A stretch of DNA of 64,000 nucleotides from the NCBI RefSeq assembly GCF_005234135.1, contig NZ_CP039965.1, positions 868,001 through 932,000 on the forward strand. Direction: 5' to 3'. Below are positions 26,302 to 35,862 of this stretch, piece after piece. The notes beneath the pieces were generated by a model. That model was not told where the DNA came from. It made no database searches and saw only the letters and a list, made by a program, of their open reading frames with translations. Source of the stretch: Pseudorhodobacter turbinis (GTDB lineage: Bacteria > Pseudomonadota > Alphaproteobacteria > Rhodobacterales > Rhodobacteraceae). The position numbers and the translations under genes were made by a program. Every line of letters starts with the position of its first letter. The first letter of the stretch is position 1.

Positions 26302-26658
26302 TCACCCAACTGGTAACAGGGCGGCAGCAATCCGGCGCCCCTCGGACAGCAACACATTATAGGTGCGCGCCGCCGCCGGGGAGTTCATCACCTCAACCCC
26401 AATTCCCGCGGCTTCCAGCGTCTCCCGAAACGCTGTGGGGGCATGCGCAATCTCGGCCCCCATACCCACGAAAAGCACATCAATCTTGCCGACCAAGGCA
26501 AGCGGCGTATCCGTATCTTGCAACCCACCCCACGGCCCCGCATCCCACGGCGTTACCAACATCGGCCCATGAATAACCTGCCCGGCAACCCGAAAGAAAC
26601 CCGGCCCATAGCTGTCGATGGGCTGGGCATTGTCATATGTGATTTCGGTTAACCGCAT
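26302..26658 (-). CDS. Mth938-like domain (DUF498/NDUFAF3-type) protein
   Basis: 118 residues: GPGFFRVAGQVIHGPMLVTP, DVLFVGMGAEIAHAP, GIGVEVMNSPAAARTYNVLLSEGRRIAAALLPVG. This is the small alpha/beta domain shared with mitochondrial NDUFAF3. In alphaproteobacteria it regularly follows secF, as here (3-bp gap), so it is probably co-transcribed with the Sec genes. Exact biochemical role unknown. Confidence 0.85.
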   Translation of the reverse strand: MRLTEITYDNAQPIDSYGPGFFRVAGQVIHGPMLVTPWDAGPWGGLQDTDTPLALVGKIDVLFVGMGAEIAHAPTAFRETLEAAGIGVEVMNSPAAARTYNVLLSEGRRIAAALLPVG

Positions 26659-26661
26659 CAG

Positions 26662-27627
26662 TTACGCATCAATGTTGGAAAATTGTGTGCCCGGCGCATC
26701 GCCCTTCTTCGGGTCCCGATCGACACCAAGGTAAAGCACGACGTTCTTGGCCACGTAGACCGAGGAATAGGTCCCGACCACAACACCAAAGGTAATGGCA
26801 AAGGTAAACCCGCGGATCACATCACCGCCCAGCACCAAAAGCGCTGTCAGTGCCACCAATGTCGTCCCCGAGGTCATCAATGTCCGGCTCAAGGTTTCAT
26901 TCACCGCAAGGTTCATCACATCGATCAGCGGAGTGGTCTTATACTTCACCAAATTTTCGCGCAAACGGTCAAAGACCACCACGGTATCGTTGATCGAATA
27001 GCCCAAGATCGTCAGCAGTGCCGCGATCACCGCCAGATCGAACTTGATCTGGAACAATGCAAATATCCCCACGGTGATAATCACGTCATGCGCCAGCGAA
27101 ACCACGGCCCCGACCGCGAACTGCCATTCAAACCGCAGCCAGATATAGATCAAAATCGCCCCAAGCGCCCCCAGAACCGCCAAGACAGCCGACCAGATCA
27201 GCTCTCCCGAGACCTTCGGGCCGACGGATTCGACCGACGGAAAGCTGATCGAAGGATCAACCTCCTGCAAAGCACCCTCGATCTCAAGGATCAGTTCCGG
27301 CGTCACCGCCTCATAGCCCTCTTGCGCCTGAACACGCACCATCGCCACGTTCTTATCGTCGCCGAAGCTTGGATCAAAAACCTCGGTGATGGTCACATCG
27401 CCCAGCCCCAAGGGCTCCAACGCCGCGCGGTAAGCCCCGACATCCACCGAAGCGGTGCTTTCGGTGCGGATCGTGGTGCCGCCCTTGAAGTCGATGCCGA
27501 AATTCAACCCCATCATGACGATGATAATCAAGGATGCGGTCACCGCGACAACAGACGCGCCAAAGGTATACTTGGCATAACCAAAGAAGTTGAAGTTTGT
27601 TTCTTGTGGAACAAGTCTTAGACGCAT
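26662..27627 (-). CDS. secF: protein translocase subunit SecF
   Basis: 321 residues. First membrane helix followed by GLNFGIDFKGGTTIR, the periplasmic P1 domain, then five further helices with the conserved GYSINDTVVVFDRLREN and NLAVNETLSRTLMTSGTTL. With SecD it uses the proton gradient to support protein export through SecYEG. It lies 10 bp after secD. Confidence 0.96.
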   Translation of the reverse strand: MRLRLVPQETNFNFFGYAKYTFGASVVAVTASLIIIVMMGLNFGIDFKGGTTIRTESTASVDVGAYRAALEPLGLGDVTITEVFDPSFGDDKNVAMVRVQAQEGYEAVTPELILEIEGALQEVDPSISFPSVESVGPKVSGELIWSAVLAVLGALGAILIYIWLRFEWQFAVGAVVSLAHDVIITVGIFALFQIKFDLAVIAALLTILGYSINDTVVVFDRLRENLVKYKTTPLIDVMNLAVNETLSRTLMTSGTTLVALTALLVLGGDVIRGFTFAITFGVVVGTYSSVYVAKNVVLYLGVDRDPKKGDAPGTQFSNIDA

Positions 27628-27637
27628 GGTTTCACCC

Positions 27638-29305
27638 TCACACTTCGATGGTTTTGGGGCGGCGGTACTGGAACCACGTTGCCACGAACAGCCGCGTCAC
27701 AAAGATCGCGGTAAAGACGGAGGTAAGAATCCCGATCCCCAAAGTAACCGAGAACCCGCGTACCGGGCCGGAGCCGACCATAAACAAAATCGTCGCGATG
27801 ATGAAGGTGGTGACATTGGCATCCACAATCGCCGAAAGCGCCTTTTCATAGCCCAGCTCAATCGCCCGTGCAGGCCCACGCGCTGTTTTCAGCTCTTCGC
27901 GGATACGTTCAAACACTAGCACATTGGCGTCAACCGCCATGCCGATGGTCAGCACAATCCCCGCAATCCCCGGCAAGGTCAGAGTGGCGCCAATCATGCT
28001 CAGCGTGCCGAAAATCAGCATCACGTTGAACCCCAACGCGACAGAGGCCATCACACCAAACCAGCCATAAGATGCGATCATGAAGACAAGAACCGCCCCC
28101 ATCGCAACCAGCGAGGCAAGCCGCCCCGCGTCGATGCTGTCTTGTCCCAATTCAGGGCCAATCGTACGCTCTTCAAGAAAGGTCATCTCGGCCGGCAAGG
28201 CACCTGCACGCAGCAACACGGCCAGATTGGTGCTTTCTTCAACGCTGAAGTTCCCGGTGATAATCCCCGAGCCACCCGCGATATGCGATTGGATAACAGG
28301 GGCCGAGATCACCGCCCCGTCCAGCACGATAGCAAACGGGCTGCCGATGTTATTCGCGGTATAATCCCCGAACTTGCGCCCGCCCGACGGGTTGAAACGG
28401 AAGCTCACGGCGGGGCGGTTATTCTGGTCAAAGGCAGGCTGCGCATCGGTCAAATCCTCGCCTGTCACCACAGGCGTTTGTTCGACAATGTAATATTGCC
28501 CCTCATTGTCGAGCGACGGCAAAAGCAGGTTGCGCGCGCCGGGGTTGGTCCCCGCATCGCTGGTCTGCCCCACAACCGGATTGAAGGTCAGCTTCGCCGT
28601 GGTCCCGATCAGGGCTTTCAGCTCCGAGGCGGAACCGATGCCGGGGACCTGAATCAAGATCCGGTCATCGCCTTGCCGTTGGATCGTCGGTTCCCGCGTG
28701 CCCGCCGCATCAACGCGGCGGCGAATGATTTCTAGCGACTGCTGGATGGTGCGGCTGTCGGTTGCCACACGTTCAGCCTCTGACAGTTGCAAGACGATCA
28801 CGTCGCCCTCTGCCGTCACCTCGATATCATTTTGCCCGACGCCCGTCAGCGAAACCACCGGCGTGGCCAAGGCCCGCACCGCAGCAAGCGCAACAGGCAT
28901 CCCTTCGGGCTTGGCAATCGCGACCCGCAAAACTCCGTCAACCGAAGGCTGACGGCGCACGCCCCCAACATCATCGCGCACGTCGCGCAGGGCATCGCGC
29001 ACATCGGGCCACATGCCGTCGATTCTGGCGGCATAGACATCTGCCACCTGCACTTCTGCCAGCAAATGCGCGCCGCCGCGCAAATCAAGCCCGAGGTTCA
29101 CCAGCCCCGAGGGCAAATAAGACGGCCACATCGCAATGGCCGCCTCCTGCTCGGGCGTGGCCACGCCCCCTGCTGCTTCCACCGCCGCTACGGCGTCATT
29201 ATGCGTTTCAACCTGTGTATAAAACAGGTTCGGCACGGTCAGGATAACCCCAAGGGCGCACAGCCCCCAGATTATCGCGCGCTTCCACAGCGGGATCTGC
29301 AACAT
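27638..29305 (-). CDS. secD: protein translocase subunit SecD
   Basis: 555 residues. N-terminal helix, LGLDLRGGAHLLAEV, large periplasmic domain (P1 head and base), then the six-helix RND-like part with GMAVDANVLVFERIREEL and GYEKALSAIVDANVTTFI. Part of the order yajC-secD-secF, the auxiliary Sec complex of the inner membrane. Confidence 0.97.
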   Translation of the reverse strand: MLQIPLWKRAIIWGLCALGVILTVPNLFYTQVETHNDAVAAVEAAGGVATPEQEAAIAMWPSYLPSGLVNLGLDLRGGAHLLAEVQVADVYAARIDGMWPDVRDALRDVRDDVGGVRRQPSVDGVLRVAIAKPEGMPVALAAVRALATPVVSLTGVGQNDIEVTAEGDVIVLQLSEAERVATDSRTIQQSLEIIRRRVDAAGTREPTIQRQGDDRILIQVPGIGSASELKALIGTTAKLTFNPVVGQTSDAGTNPGARNLLLPSLDNEGQYYIVEQTPVVTGEDLTDAQPAFDQNNRPAVSFRFNPSGGRKFGDYTANNIGSPFAIVLDGAVISAPVIQSHIAGGSGIITGNFSVEESTNLAVLLRAGALPAEMTFLEERTIGPELGQDSIDAGRLASLVAMGAVLVFMIASYGWFGVMASVALGFNVMLIFGTLSMIGATLTLPGIAGIVLTIGMAVDANVLVFERIREELKTARGPARAIELGYEKALSAIVDANVTTFIIATILFMVGSGPVRGFSVTLGIGILTSVFTAIFVTRLFVATWFQYRRPKTIEV

Positions 29306-29324
29306 AAGATATGGCTTTCTGAAC

Positions 29325-29648
29325 TTAGGCCGCAGCCGGTTCGGTTTTGGACATGACTTGCGCGATAGTGTGCTTAAGCGCTTTCACCTTCACGCCATCA
29401 GCGATTTCCACCTCGACGATGCCATCATCACCAACCTTGACAACCTTGCCAAGAAGACCGCCTTGGGTCAGCACCTGATCGCCACGGCGCAGCGCCTCAA
29501 CCATGGCTTTATGCTCTTTCAGCTTCTTTTGCTGGGGGCGGATCAACAAAAAGTACATGATCGCAAAGATCAAGACCAATGGCATCAACGAGGTCAAGGT
29601 TCCGGTGAGACCATCAGCGGCCTGCGCATAGGCGGGGGTTGCAAACAT
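29325..29648 (-). CDS. yajC: preprotein translocase subunit YajC
   Basis: 107 residues. One membrane helix (LTSLMPLVLIFAIMYFLLIRPQQKKLKEH) followed by a small cytoplasmic domain with RRGDQVLTQGGLLGKVVKVGDD. First gene of the yajC-secD-secF unit, 19 bp before secD. Confidence 0.95.
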   Translation of the reverse strand: MFATPAYAQAADGLTGTLTSLMPLVLIFAIMYFLLIRPQQKKLKEHKAMVEALRRGDQVLTQGGLLGKVVKVGDDGIVEVEIADGVKVKALKHTIAQVMSKTEPAAA

Positions 29649-30409
29649 TCAAAAATTCCTCTCGGTCGGTGGGGAAAACCCCCGTTTTATCGCCGCGCAC
29701 CCTATATCCGGTGCGCGCCCTTCGCAAGCCAATGCGAAAGCAGCACGTCCTGCCCATATAGGCAAAGCGCGCCCGCGTCCAAGGCCACTAACCCGATCAA
29801 ACGTAAAAGTTTTCCAATCACACCCAGAAACCGATCACAGTTCTAGGATTTATGGTTTTCTTTCAATTGCTTGAAAACGACGCAACTTCTAGCGTGCCGA
29901 AATGCGAAAAGTATACGAAGCGCTGCTGGAACCGCACTTTTATCGCCCCGCAAGCCTAGGTTCAGGCCTTCGGTAACGGGGACGTCTCAGTCAAGTGCTT
30001 TTTGACATACGCATCCGACCGCATAGTTGCGGATTTGATAACAACGTCTTTCTGAGCCATTCTGCTTTCGCCGCGGCCTTCGTCGGAGATCATCCCGGGT
30101 GCATGCTTCGACCCGTGGGCAGCGCGATGGCTGCCAACATCGTGCTGGTTCAAATGCAATTCCGATGTGCCTATCTCATAGGCGTGCTCAATGTTGGTCG
30201 GCAACAGTCCTGACCACGGCATTATCGGAACCCGAAAATAGCACTAATACGCTGTTTACATTGGGTAAAGTAAATTATTGCGTAAGAATTTATGGCGGAG
30301 GGAATGAGTCACGCGCCCAACCCTCTCCCGTGCAGTTTTCCACCGCACGGGATTGCTCCGAAATCCTGCGCGCCATTGAGGGACAATAGCTTTCAGTTCG
30401 CTCGGCTGA
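29649..30409. other. 761 bp junction region without a confident gene
   Basis: Contains the yajC upstream region and then a minus-strand frame (30222-29962, 86 residues, ...GTSELHLNQHDVGSHRAAHGSKHAPGM...) that may be a gene remnant but has no recognised family. Near 30325-30355, CCCGTGC and GCACGGG form a hairpin with a GGTGGAAAACT-like loop on the minus strand. It separates the Sec block from the recombinase module. Confidence 0.35.
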
Positions 30410-30808
30410 TCAGCTGATTTTGCCGTTCGGGTCGTCACCACCAAGCTGGCGCACGGCATCAAGCAGATCCGAAATCGCGTCTTCGGCAGCCGCGAGCTTG
30501 ATCGCCACCATCAGATCCTCGCGTCCTGCCATCGCCAGGAAGGAGCCCAACACCTCGTCAGAGTGCCGCGCCAGCGCAATCAGGTGCGCACCGCTCGGTC
30601 CATACGTGCCCGAGAACCAGTTCTTCGCCGTCTTCTCGTTGGCACCCGTCCAAGCCGCCACGGTTTTGACACCCGCCCGACTGTCGCCGAGCGACCGCTT
30701 TAACGCCGATGCGATTTCTTCGACAAAGCATCCGTTCGTCTGATGGCCGCCTTTTCCATTATATCCGTTTTCTTTTGGAAAGAACTTGCCCTTTTTCGGA
30801 AACGACAT
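30410..30808 (-). CDS. small DNA-binding-like protein divergent from the recombinase
   Basis: 132 residues from ATG at 30808 (MSFPKKGKFFPKENGYNG), with AAGGAG upstream. The middle (FVEEIASALKRSLGDSRAGVKTVAAWTGANEKTAKNWFSGTYGPSGAHLIALARHS) looks like an XRE-type helix-turn-helix. Divergent orientation 94 bp from the recombinase suggests it regulates the module. Function inferred from fold and position only. Confidence 0.6.
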   Translation of the reverse strand: MSFPKKGKFFPKENGYNGKGGHQTNGCFVEEIASALKRSLGDSRAGVKTVAAWTGANEKTAKNWFSGTYGPSGAHLIALARHSDEVLGSFLAMAGREDLMVAIKLAAAEDAISDLLDAVRQLGGDDPNGKIS

Positions 30809-30902
30809 TCCACACTCCTTCGCTTTACATGAGTGAGAGGAATTCAACCGTTGATTCCGACGGAAGCGATGGATTTTCCTGGAATTATGAGGAGATACGC
30901 AT

Positions 30903-32477
30903 GTGACTGGTCGATGGGCGACCCATTCCGACAAGAGCGACGAGCCGCATGAAACGGATGTTCCTGCCGTCGCCTATGTGCGGATGTCGACCGATCACCA
31001 AAAGTACTCGACCGAGAGCCAGCTCGACATCATTCGGGATTACGCCACCGCCCGGGGCCTGCAGATCCTGCGCGTCTTCGAGGACTCCGGTCGGTCCGGA
31101 TTGCGGTTGGACGGCCGCGAAGCGCTGCAGAACCTGATGGCAGAGGTCCGAACCGGCCAGGCGGATTTCAAGGCCATTCTGGTCTATGACGTCAGCCGCT
31201 GGGGCCGGTTTCAGGATGCTGATGAAGGGGCCTACCACGAGCATGTCTGCTCTCGCGCCGGGATCCGGGTCCATTATTGCGGCGAGCAGTTCGAAAACGA
31301 CGGCAGCATCGGCTCCAACCTTCTGAAAACCGTCAAGCGGGTGATGGCGGGCGAATACAGCCGTGAGCTTTCGGTAAAGGTCTTCGCGGGGCAATGCCGC
31401 CTGGTGGAGCTTGGATACCGGCAAGGCGGTGCGGCTGGATATGGGTTGCGCCGGGTACTGATCGACGAACACGGCAACCCGAAGGGTGCCTTGTCCCGCG
31501 GCCAACAGAAGAGTTTTCAGACTGACCGTGTCGTTTTAGTTCCGGGCCCTGAGCAGGAACAAGACGTCGTGCGCCGCATGTATCGGATGTTCGTCGAGGA
31601 CGGCTGCTCGGAGCGTGAGATTGCGGAAACCGTGAATGCCGAGGGGCATCTGACGGATCTTGAGCGGTCATGGTCCCGAGCATCGGTGCACCAGGTCCTG
31701 ACCAACGAAAAATACATCGGCAACAACGTCTACAACAAGGTGTCCTTCAAGCTGAAGCACAAGCGAGTGGTGAACCCACGCGAAATGTGGATCCGGGCCG
31801 AGGGGGCCTACCCCGCCATCGTGGACGAGGCGCTATTTCTGCGCGCGCGCGAGATCGTTGACGCGCGCAGCCAGTATTTCACGGACGCCGAACTGCTCGA
31901 AGCCCTGCGCGCCGTGCTGAAACAGAAAGGCGTGCTGTCAGGACTGATCATTGATGAACAGGACAACGTGCCATCCTCCAGCGCCTTCCGGAACCGCTTC
32001 GGCAGCTTGCTGCGCGCCTACCAGATGATCGGCTACGAGCCGGAGCGCGACTATCGCTACGTCGAGATCAACCGGGCCTTGCGGCAGGCTCATCCGGGCA
32101 TTGTGGCCCAGATCCTCGACGGGGTCGCGGAACGCGGCGGCCAGGCTATGCAAGATCCGGACACCGACCTGATCCGCATCAATGATGAGTTCACGGTGTC
32201 GGTGGTGCTGGCCCGGTGTTTCGAGACGCAGGGCGGTTCCCTGCGATGGCGCATCCGCCTCGATACTGGCCTGGTGCCGGACATCACGATTGCCGTGCGC
32301 ATGGACGAATTGAACGAAGCGCCGCGCGATTATTACTTGCTGCCGAGCATCGATATGACCATGGCCAGACTGAATCTGGCCGAGCAGAACGGGCTGTCGC
32401 TGGACGCCTATCGCTTTGACACGCTCGACTATTTTTATGCGCTCGCTGGCCGGGCCCGGATCACGGAGGCCGCCTGA
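30903..32477 (+). CDS. large serine recombinase
   Basis: 524 residues, possibly starting with GTG or ATG near 30903. The N-terminal resolvase domain has VAYVRMSTDHQKYSTESQ with catalytic Ser29 and the downstream helices (LVYDVSRWGRFQD), then the recombinase domain (REIAETVNAEGHLTDLERSWSRASVHQVLTNEKYIGNNVYNK). It lacks an obvious zinc ribbon with four cysteines. It catalyses site-specific integration/excision. Its stop overlaps the next ATG (TGATG), so it is coupled to two ParB-like genes. Confidence 0.88.
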   Translation: MTGRWATHSDKSDEPHETDVPAVAYVRMSTDHQKYSTESQLDIIRDYATARGLQILRVFEDSGRSGLRLDGREALQNLMAEVRTGQADFKAILVYDVSRWGRFQDADEGAYHEHVCSRAGIRVHYCGEQFENDGSIGSNLLKTVKRVMAGEYSRELSVKVFAGQCRLVELGYRQGGAAGYGLRRVLIDEHGNPKGALSRGQQKSFQTDRVVLVPGPEQEQDVVRRMYRMFVEDGCSEREIAETVNAEGHLTDLERSWSRASVHQVLTNEKYIGNNVYNKVSFKLKHKRVVNPREMWIRAEGAYPAIVDEALFLRAREIVDARSQYFTDAELLEALRAVLKQKGVLSGLIIDEQDNVPSSSAFRNRFGSLLRAYQMIGYEPERDYRYVEINRALRQAHPGIVAQILDGVAERGGQAMQDPDTDLIRINDEFTVSVVLARCFETQGGSLRWRIRLDTGLVPDITIAVRMDELNEAPRDYYLLPSIDMTMARLNLAEQNGLSLDAYRFDTLDYFYALAGRARITEAA

Positions 32478-33388
32478 TGCCAGACGACGCCCAAAACATT
32501 GCCCAGAAACACGTCACTCTCATCCCCACCGACCGAATTCGCATCCTCAATCCCCGTGTGCGCAACCGGCGCAACTTCGAAGAAATGGTCGAGAACATAG
32601 CGAAGATCGGTCTGAAGCGACCAATCACCGTGGCGCAGCGTGCAGGAACCGACCCTACCGAATATGATCTCGTCTGTGGACAAGGGCGGCTCGAGGCGTT
32701 CATGGAGCTTCAGCAGGATGCCATACCGGCCATTATCATCGACGCCGACGAGAGCGACTGCTTGGTTATGAGCCTGGTGGAGAACTGTGCACGCCGCCAG
32801 CACAACCCGATCGACCTAATGCGCGAGATCGGTAACCTGCGCAAACGAGGCTACAATGATCGCCAGATCGCTAACAAGATCGGCGTCACGCCAGACTATG
32901 TCGGCATGATCGCGGGGCTTCTGGAGCGCGGGGAAGAACGGCTGGTCTCGGCCGTGGAAACCGGCCTTCTGCCGCTGAACCTCGCCATCGACATTTCAAA
33001 GACTGATGCCGAGGGCGGTCAGCGCGCTCTGATGGACGCCTACACCCAGAAAAAACTGCGCGGCAAGAAACTGGCCGCCGTGCGCCGTCTCATCCAGCAA
33101 CGCGATGCACAGGGTCCGCATCTTCATCGCACCCGCTATGGCAGAAGCGACGGCACCAAGCGCCCCCTGACCAGCGACGCGCTTGTGCGAGCTTATCAAC
33201 AGGAAGCAGAGCGACAGAAGATACTGATCAAGAAAGCCGAACTGACACAAGGCCGCCTGATGTTTGTCGTGGAGGCGTTTCGCGCACTGCGCGACGATGA
33301 CCATTTCCTGACGCTTTTACGTGCCGAGGGGCTGGACACCCTTCCCACCTGTCTCGGGCAACCACTGGATGCGGGAGCGGCAGAATGA
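32477..33388 (+). CDS. ParB/RepB-like protein 1
   Basis: 303 residues. ParB N-terminal nuclease-like domain (IPTDRIRILNPRVRNRRNFEEMVENIAKIGLKRPITV, DLVCGQGRLEAF) about residues 15-95, then an HTH (RKRGYNDRQIANKIGVTPDYVGMIAGLLERGEERL). The C-terminal part matches the plasmid RepB type rather than chromosomal ParB. No ParA is encoded nearby, so classical partition is unlikely. Coupled by overlaps to the recombinase and to the second ParB-like gene. Confidence 0.82.
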   Translation: MPDDAQNIAQKHVTLIPTDRIRILNPRVRNRRNFEEMVENIAKIGLKRPITVAQRAGTDPTEYDLVCGQGRLEAFMELQQDAIPAIIIDADESDCLVMSLVENCARRQHNPIDLMREIGNLRKRGYNDRQIANKIGVTPDYVGMIAGLLERGEERLVSAVETGLLPLNLAIDISKTDAEGGQRALMDAYTQKKLRGKKLAAVRRLIQQRDAQGPHLHRTRYGRSDGTKRPLTSDALVRAYQQEAERQKILIKKAELTQGRLMFVVEAFRALRDDDHFLTLLRAEGLDTLPTCLGQPLDAGAAE

Positions 33389-34302
33389 GCCGGGGCAAGC
33401 GCAAAACCCCGGACACGGTTACGCTCGGCTTTGAAAGCGATTGCGTCACCGTGCCGGTTGAGGCCGTCTTGCCCGTGCGCGCCCTCAGCGCTTCGGTCAA
33501 ATCCAGCCACAAGTACCGCCAGATCACGGCATCCATCAAAGAGGTTGGCCTGGTCGAACCGCCGGTCGTCACGCGATCCACGGGTGCGGAAGACACCTAT
33601 ATGCTGCTTGACGGGCATATCCGGATCGAGGTGCTGAAGGATCTCGGCATCGAACGGGTCGAATGTCTGATTTCCACCGACGACGAGGCCTTCACCTACA
33701 ACAAGCGGATCAGCCGTCTTGCGCCCATCCAGGAGCACAAGATGATCCGCAAGGCCATCGAGCGCGGTGTCTCCGAAGAAAAGATCGCCCTGGCGCTGGA
33801 CCTCAATCCGCGCAGCATTGTGCGCAAGGCCAAGCTCCTCGACGGGATCTGCGAAGAGGCCGTGGGCATCCTGAAGGACAAACACTGCGCGACCGCCGTG
33901 TTCGAAGTCCTGCGCAAGATGAAAGCCATGCGCCAGATCGAGGCGGCAGAGCTGATGATGAACGCGAACAATTACTCGCCAGCTTACATCTCCGCAATTT
34001 TGGCAGGAACGCCCCAGGCGCAGCTGGTGGACACGAAGAAACCCAAGAAGATGAGGGGCATCACTCCGGAGGCCATGGCCCGCATGGAGCGCGAGCTGGC
34101 CCGGCTGCAGGAGGGTATCACTTCGATCCAAGACTCCTACGGCCAGGACCACCTGCAGCTGACCGTCATCAAGGGCTATCTGGCAAAGCTGCTCGGGAAC
34201 GCCCGGATCATCCGGTATCTGATGCAGCATCGGCCTGAGTTTCTGGCGGAATTTCAAGCGATCACAGATATGGCCTCGACCCTGCCGCCAGAGGCGGAAT
34301 AG
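33385..34302 (+). CDS. ParB/RepB-like protein 2
   Basis: 305 residues. The ParB N-terminal domain (VEAVLPVRALSASVKSSHKYRQITASIKEVGLVEPPVV, YMLLDGHIRIEVLKDLG) is followed by an HTH (RGVSEEKIALALDLNPRSIVRKAKLLDGI) and a C-terminal region with a coiled-coil-like segment (MARMERELARLQEGITSIQ). It starts in an ATGA overlap with gene 1. The two proteins are diverged, so they may form a heteromeric DNA-binding pair acting with the recombinase. Confidence 0.82.
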   Translation: MSRGKRKTPDTVTLGFESDCVTVPVEAVLPVRALSASVKSSHKYRQITASIKEVGLVEPPVVTRSTGAEDTYMLLDGHIRIEVLKDLGIERVECLISTDDEAFTYNKRISRLAPIQEHKMIRKAIERGVSEEKIALALDLNPRSIVRKAKLLDGICEEAVGILKDKHCATAVFEVLRKMKAMRQIEAAELMMNANNYSPAYISAILAGTPQAQLVDTKKPKKMRGITPEAMARMERELARLQEGITSIQDSYGQDHLQLTVIKGYLAKLLGNARIIRYLMQHRPEFLAEFQAITDMASTLPPEAE

Positions 34303-34379
34303 CCAAGACTGCCAGATCTGATGGGGACCCGGACCCGACAAGCGCGGGGACCGCAGGAGACGCCGGACAGTGGGCCGCA

Positions 34380-34664
34380 TGACAAATTCCAATCTGAAGT
34401 TAAATCGATGCGATCTGGTGACCAAATTGCGATCAAATCCTCCTACACTCGAAAGCACGACCTGCCATTTGAAAACCATGGCCATGCAGTTTCCGTCATG
34501 GCCATCAAAGCGGTCGGTACAATAGTTGAGAATATGAATGACGGCCGCAATGTGCGTGTTGACTGGAAGCCGATTGCCGATAGGCGGGAATGGTACTTCT
34601 ACACCAGTCGACAGACTGTCTGGAAGGTTGAGGCGGACGATTGGGCTTCGGAAGGACTGGTGGG
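34380..34664 (+). pseudogene. fragment of an McrB-like AAA ATPase gene (N-terminal recognition part)
   Basis: Encodes FQSEVKSMRSGDQIAIKSSYTRK, AVSVMAIKAVGTIVEN, VDWKPI and REWYFYTSRQTVWKVEADDW. This pattern is what I know from the N-terminal region of AAA-family ATPases of McrB type (modification-dependent restriction). It is cut on the right by IS407 at 34665, and its beginning is missing on the left, where the recombinase module ends. An internal ATG is at 34408. The GTPase domain and McrC are absent. Confidence 0.6.
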
Positions 34665-35862
34665 GGTAATCCCCCCCGAAAGTAAGGGGCTGCGGAAGTA
34701 GAATTTTCTCGGCAAGATGAACGAGGAGATTTTGAATGAAAATGACCAGATATAGCGAACCCCAGATCCTTGCGATCCTGCGCCAAGCCGAAGGTGGTGT
34801 GCCGGTGGCCGAGCTTTGCCGTGAACATGGCATGAGCAATGCGTCGTTTTACAAATGGCGTGCGAAGTATGGTGGCATGGATGCATCCATGGTCAGCCAG
34901 ATGAAAGCCATGGAGGAAGAGAACCGCAGGCTGAAGCGGATGTATGCAGATCTGAGCATGCAGGCGGACTTATTGAAGGAAGCCCTCGGAAAAAAGTAAC
35001 GGGGCCATCTCAGCGCCGCGAGATGGCCGAAACGGCGGTAGAGCGACGGGGCGTCAGCATCGCGCTGGCGTGCCGGGCCTTCGAGGTCAGCGAGACCTGC
35101 TATCGTTACAGCCCGAAGCTGAAAGACGAGAACGAGGTGATCGCCGATCTGCTGACAGGGCTGACGGATGCGCGCAAGACTTGGGGATTTGGCCTGTGTT
35201 TCCTGCATTTGCGCAACGTGAAGGGGCATCCGTGGAACCACAAGCGGGTCTACCGGATCTACTGTGAGCTGGAACTGAACCTGCGCATCAAGCCGCGCAA
35301 GCGGCTGAAACGGGAGAAGCCTGACGTTCTGGCGGTCCCGAACAGACCGAATGTGACCTGGTCCATGGACTTCATGGCGGATCGCCTCGGCGACGGCAGG
35401 GCTTTTCGGCTTTTGAATGTGTTGGACGACTTCAACCGCGAAGGGCTGGGGATCGAGGTTGATTTCTCGCTCCCTGCCGAACGGGTCATCCGCAGCCTTG
35501 ATCGCATTATCGAATGGCGCGGAAAACCGGGCACGATCAGGGTCGACAATGGGCCGGAATATATCAGCGAAACACTGAGAAAATGGGCTGAGAAACATAG
35601 TGTTACGATCCAGCACATCCAACCCGGACAGCCCCAGCAGAACGCCTATGTCGAGCGCTACAACCGGACGGTTCGGCATGAATGGCTGGATCAATACATC
35701 ATCGAAAGCATCGAGGAGGCTCAGGATCAGGCCACACAATGGCTCTGGACATATAACAACGACCGCCCGAACATGGGCATCGGCGGCATCACACCCGCTA
35801 TGAAACTGAAAATGGCCGCGTAAGTTCTACAGATGCACCCCGTTAAAAAGGGGGCGATTACC
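34665..35862 (+). mobile_element. IS3-family, IS407-type element (copy B)
   Basis: 1198 bp, GGTAATC...GATTACC, same length and deduced proteins as copy A at 14921-16118 but inverted. The flanking 4 bp are TGGG and CCCC, so there is no target duplication. This suggests a deletion or recombination next to the element after insertion. Confidence 0.92.
34736..35823 (+). CDS. IS407-type transposase OrfAB (programmed -1 frameshift)
   Basis: OrfA 34736-34999 and OrfB in the -1 frame to 35823, joined by slippage on A-AAA-AAG at 34990-34996, giving KKVTGPSQ at the junction. The DDE residues are intact ([23 protein letters not shown]). Deduced sequence identical to copy A, pointing to recent transposition. 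Confidence 0.9.

Noticed and set aside
33196..34839. 547-codon minus-strand frame across the ParB-like genes and IS407
   Set aside because: It spans an IS boundary, and its C-terminal part is the antisense of IS407 OrfA (also seen at 15944-16168), so it cannot be a gene.
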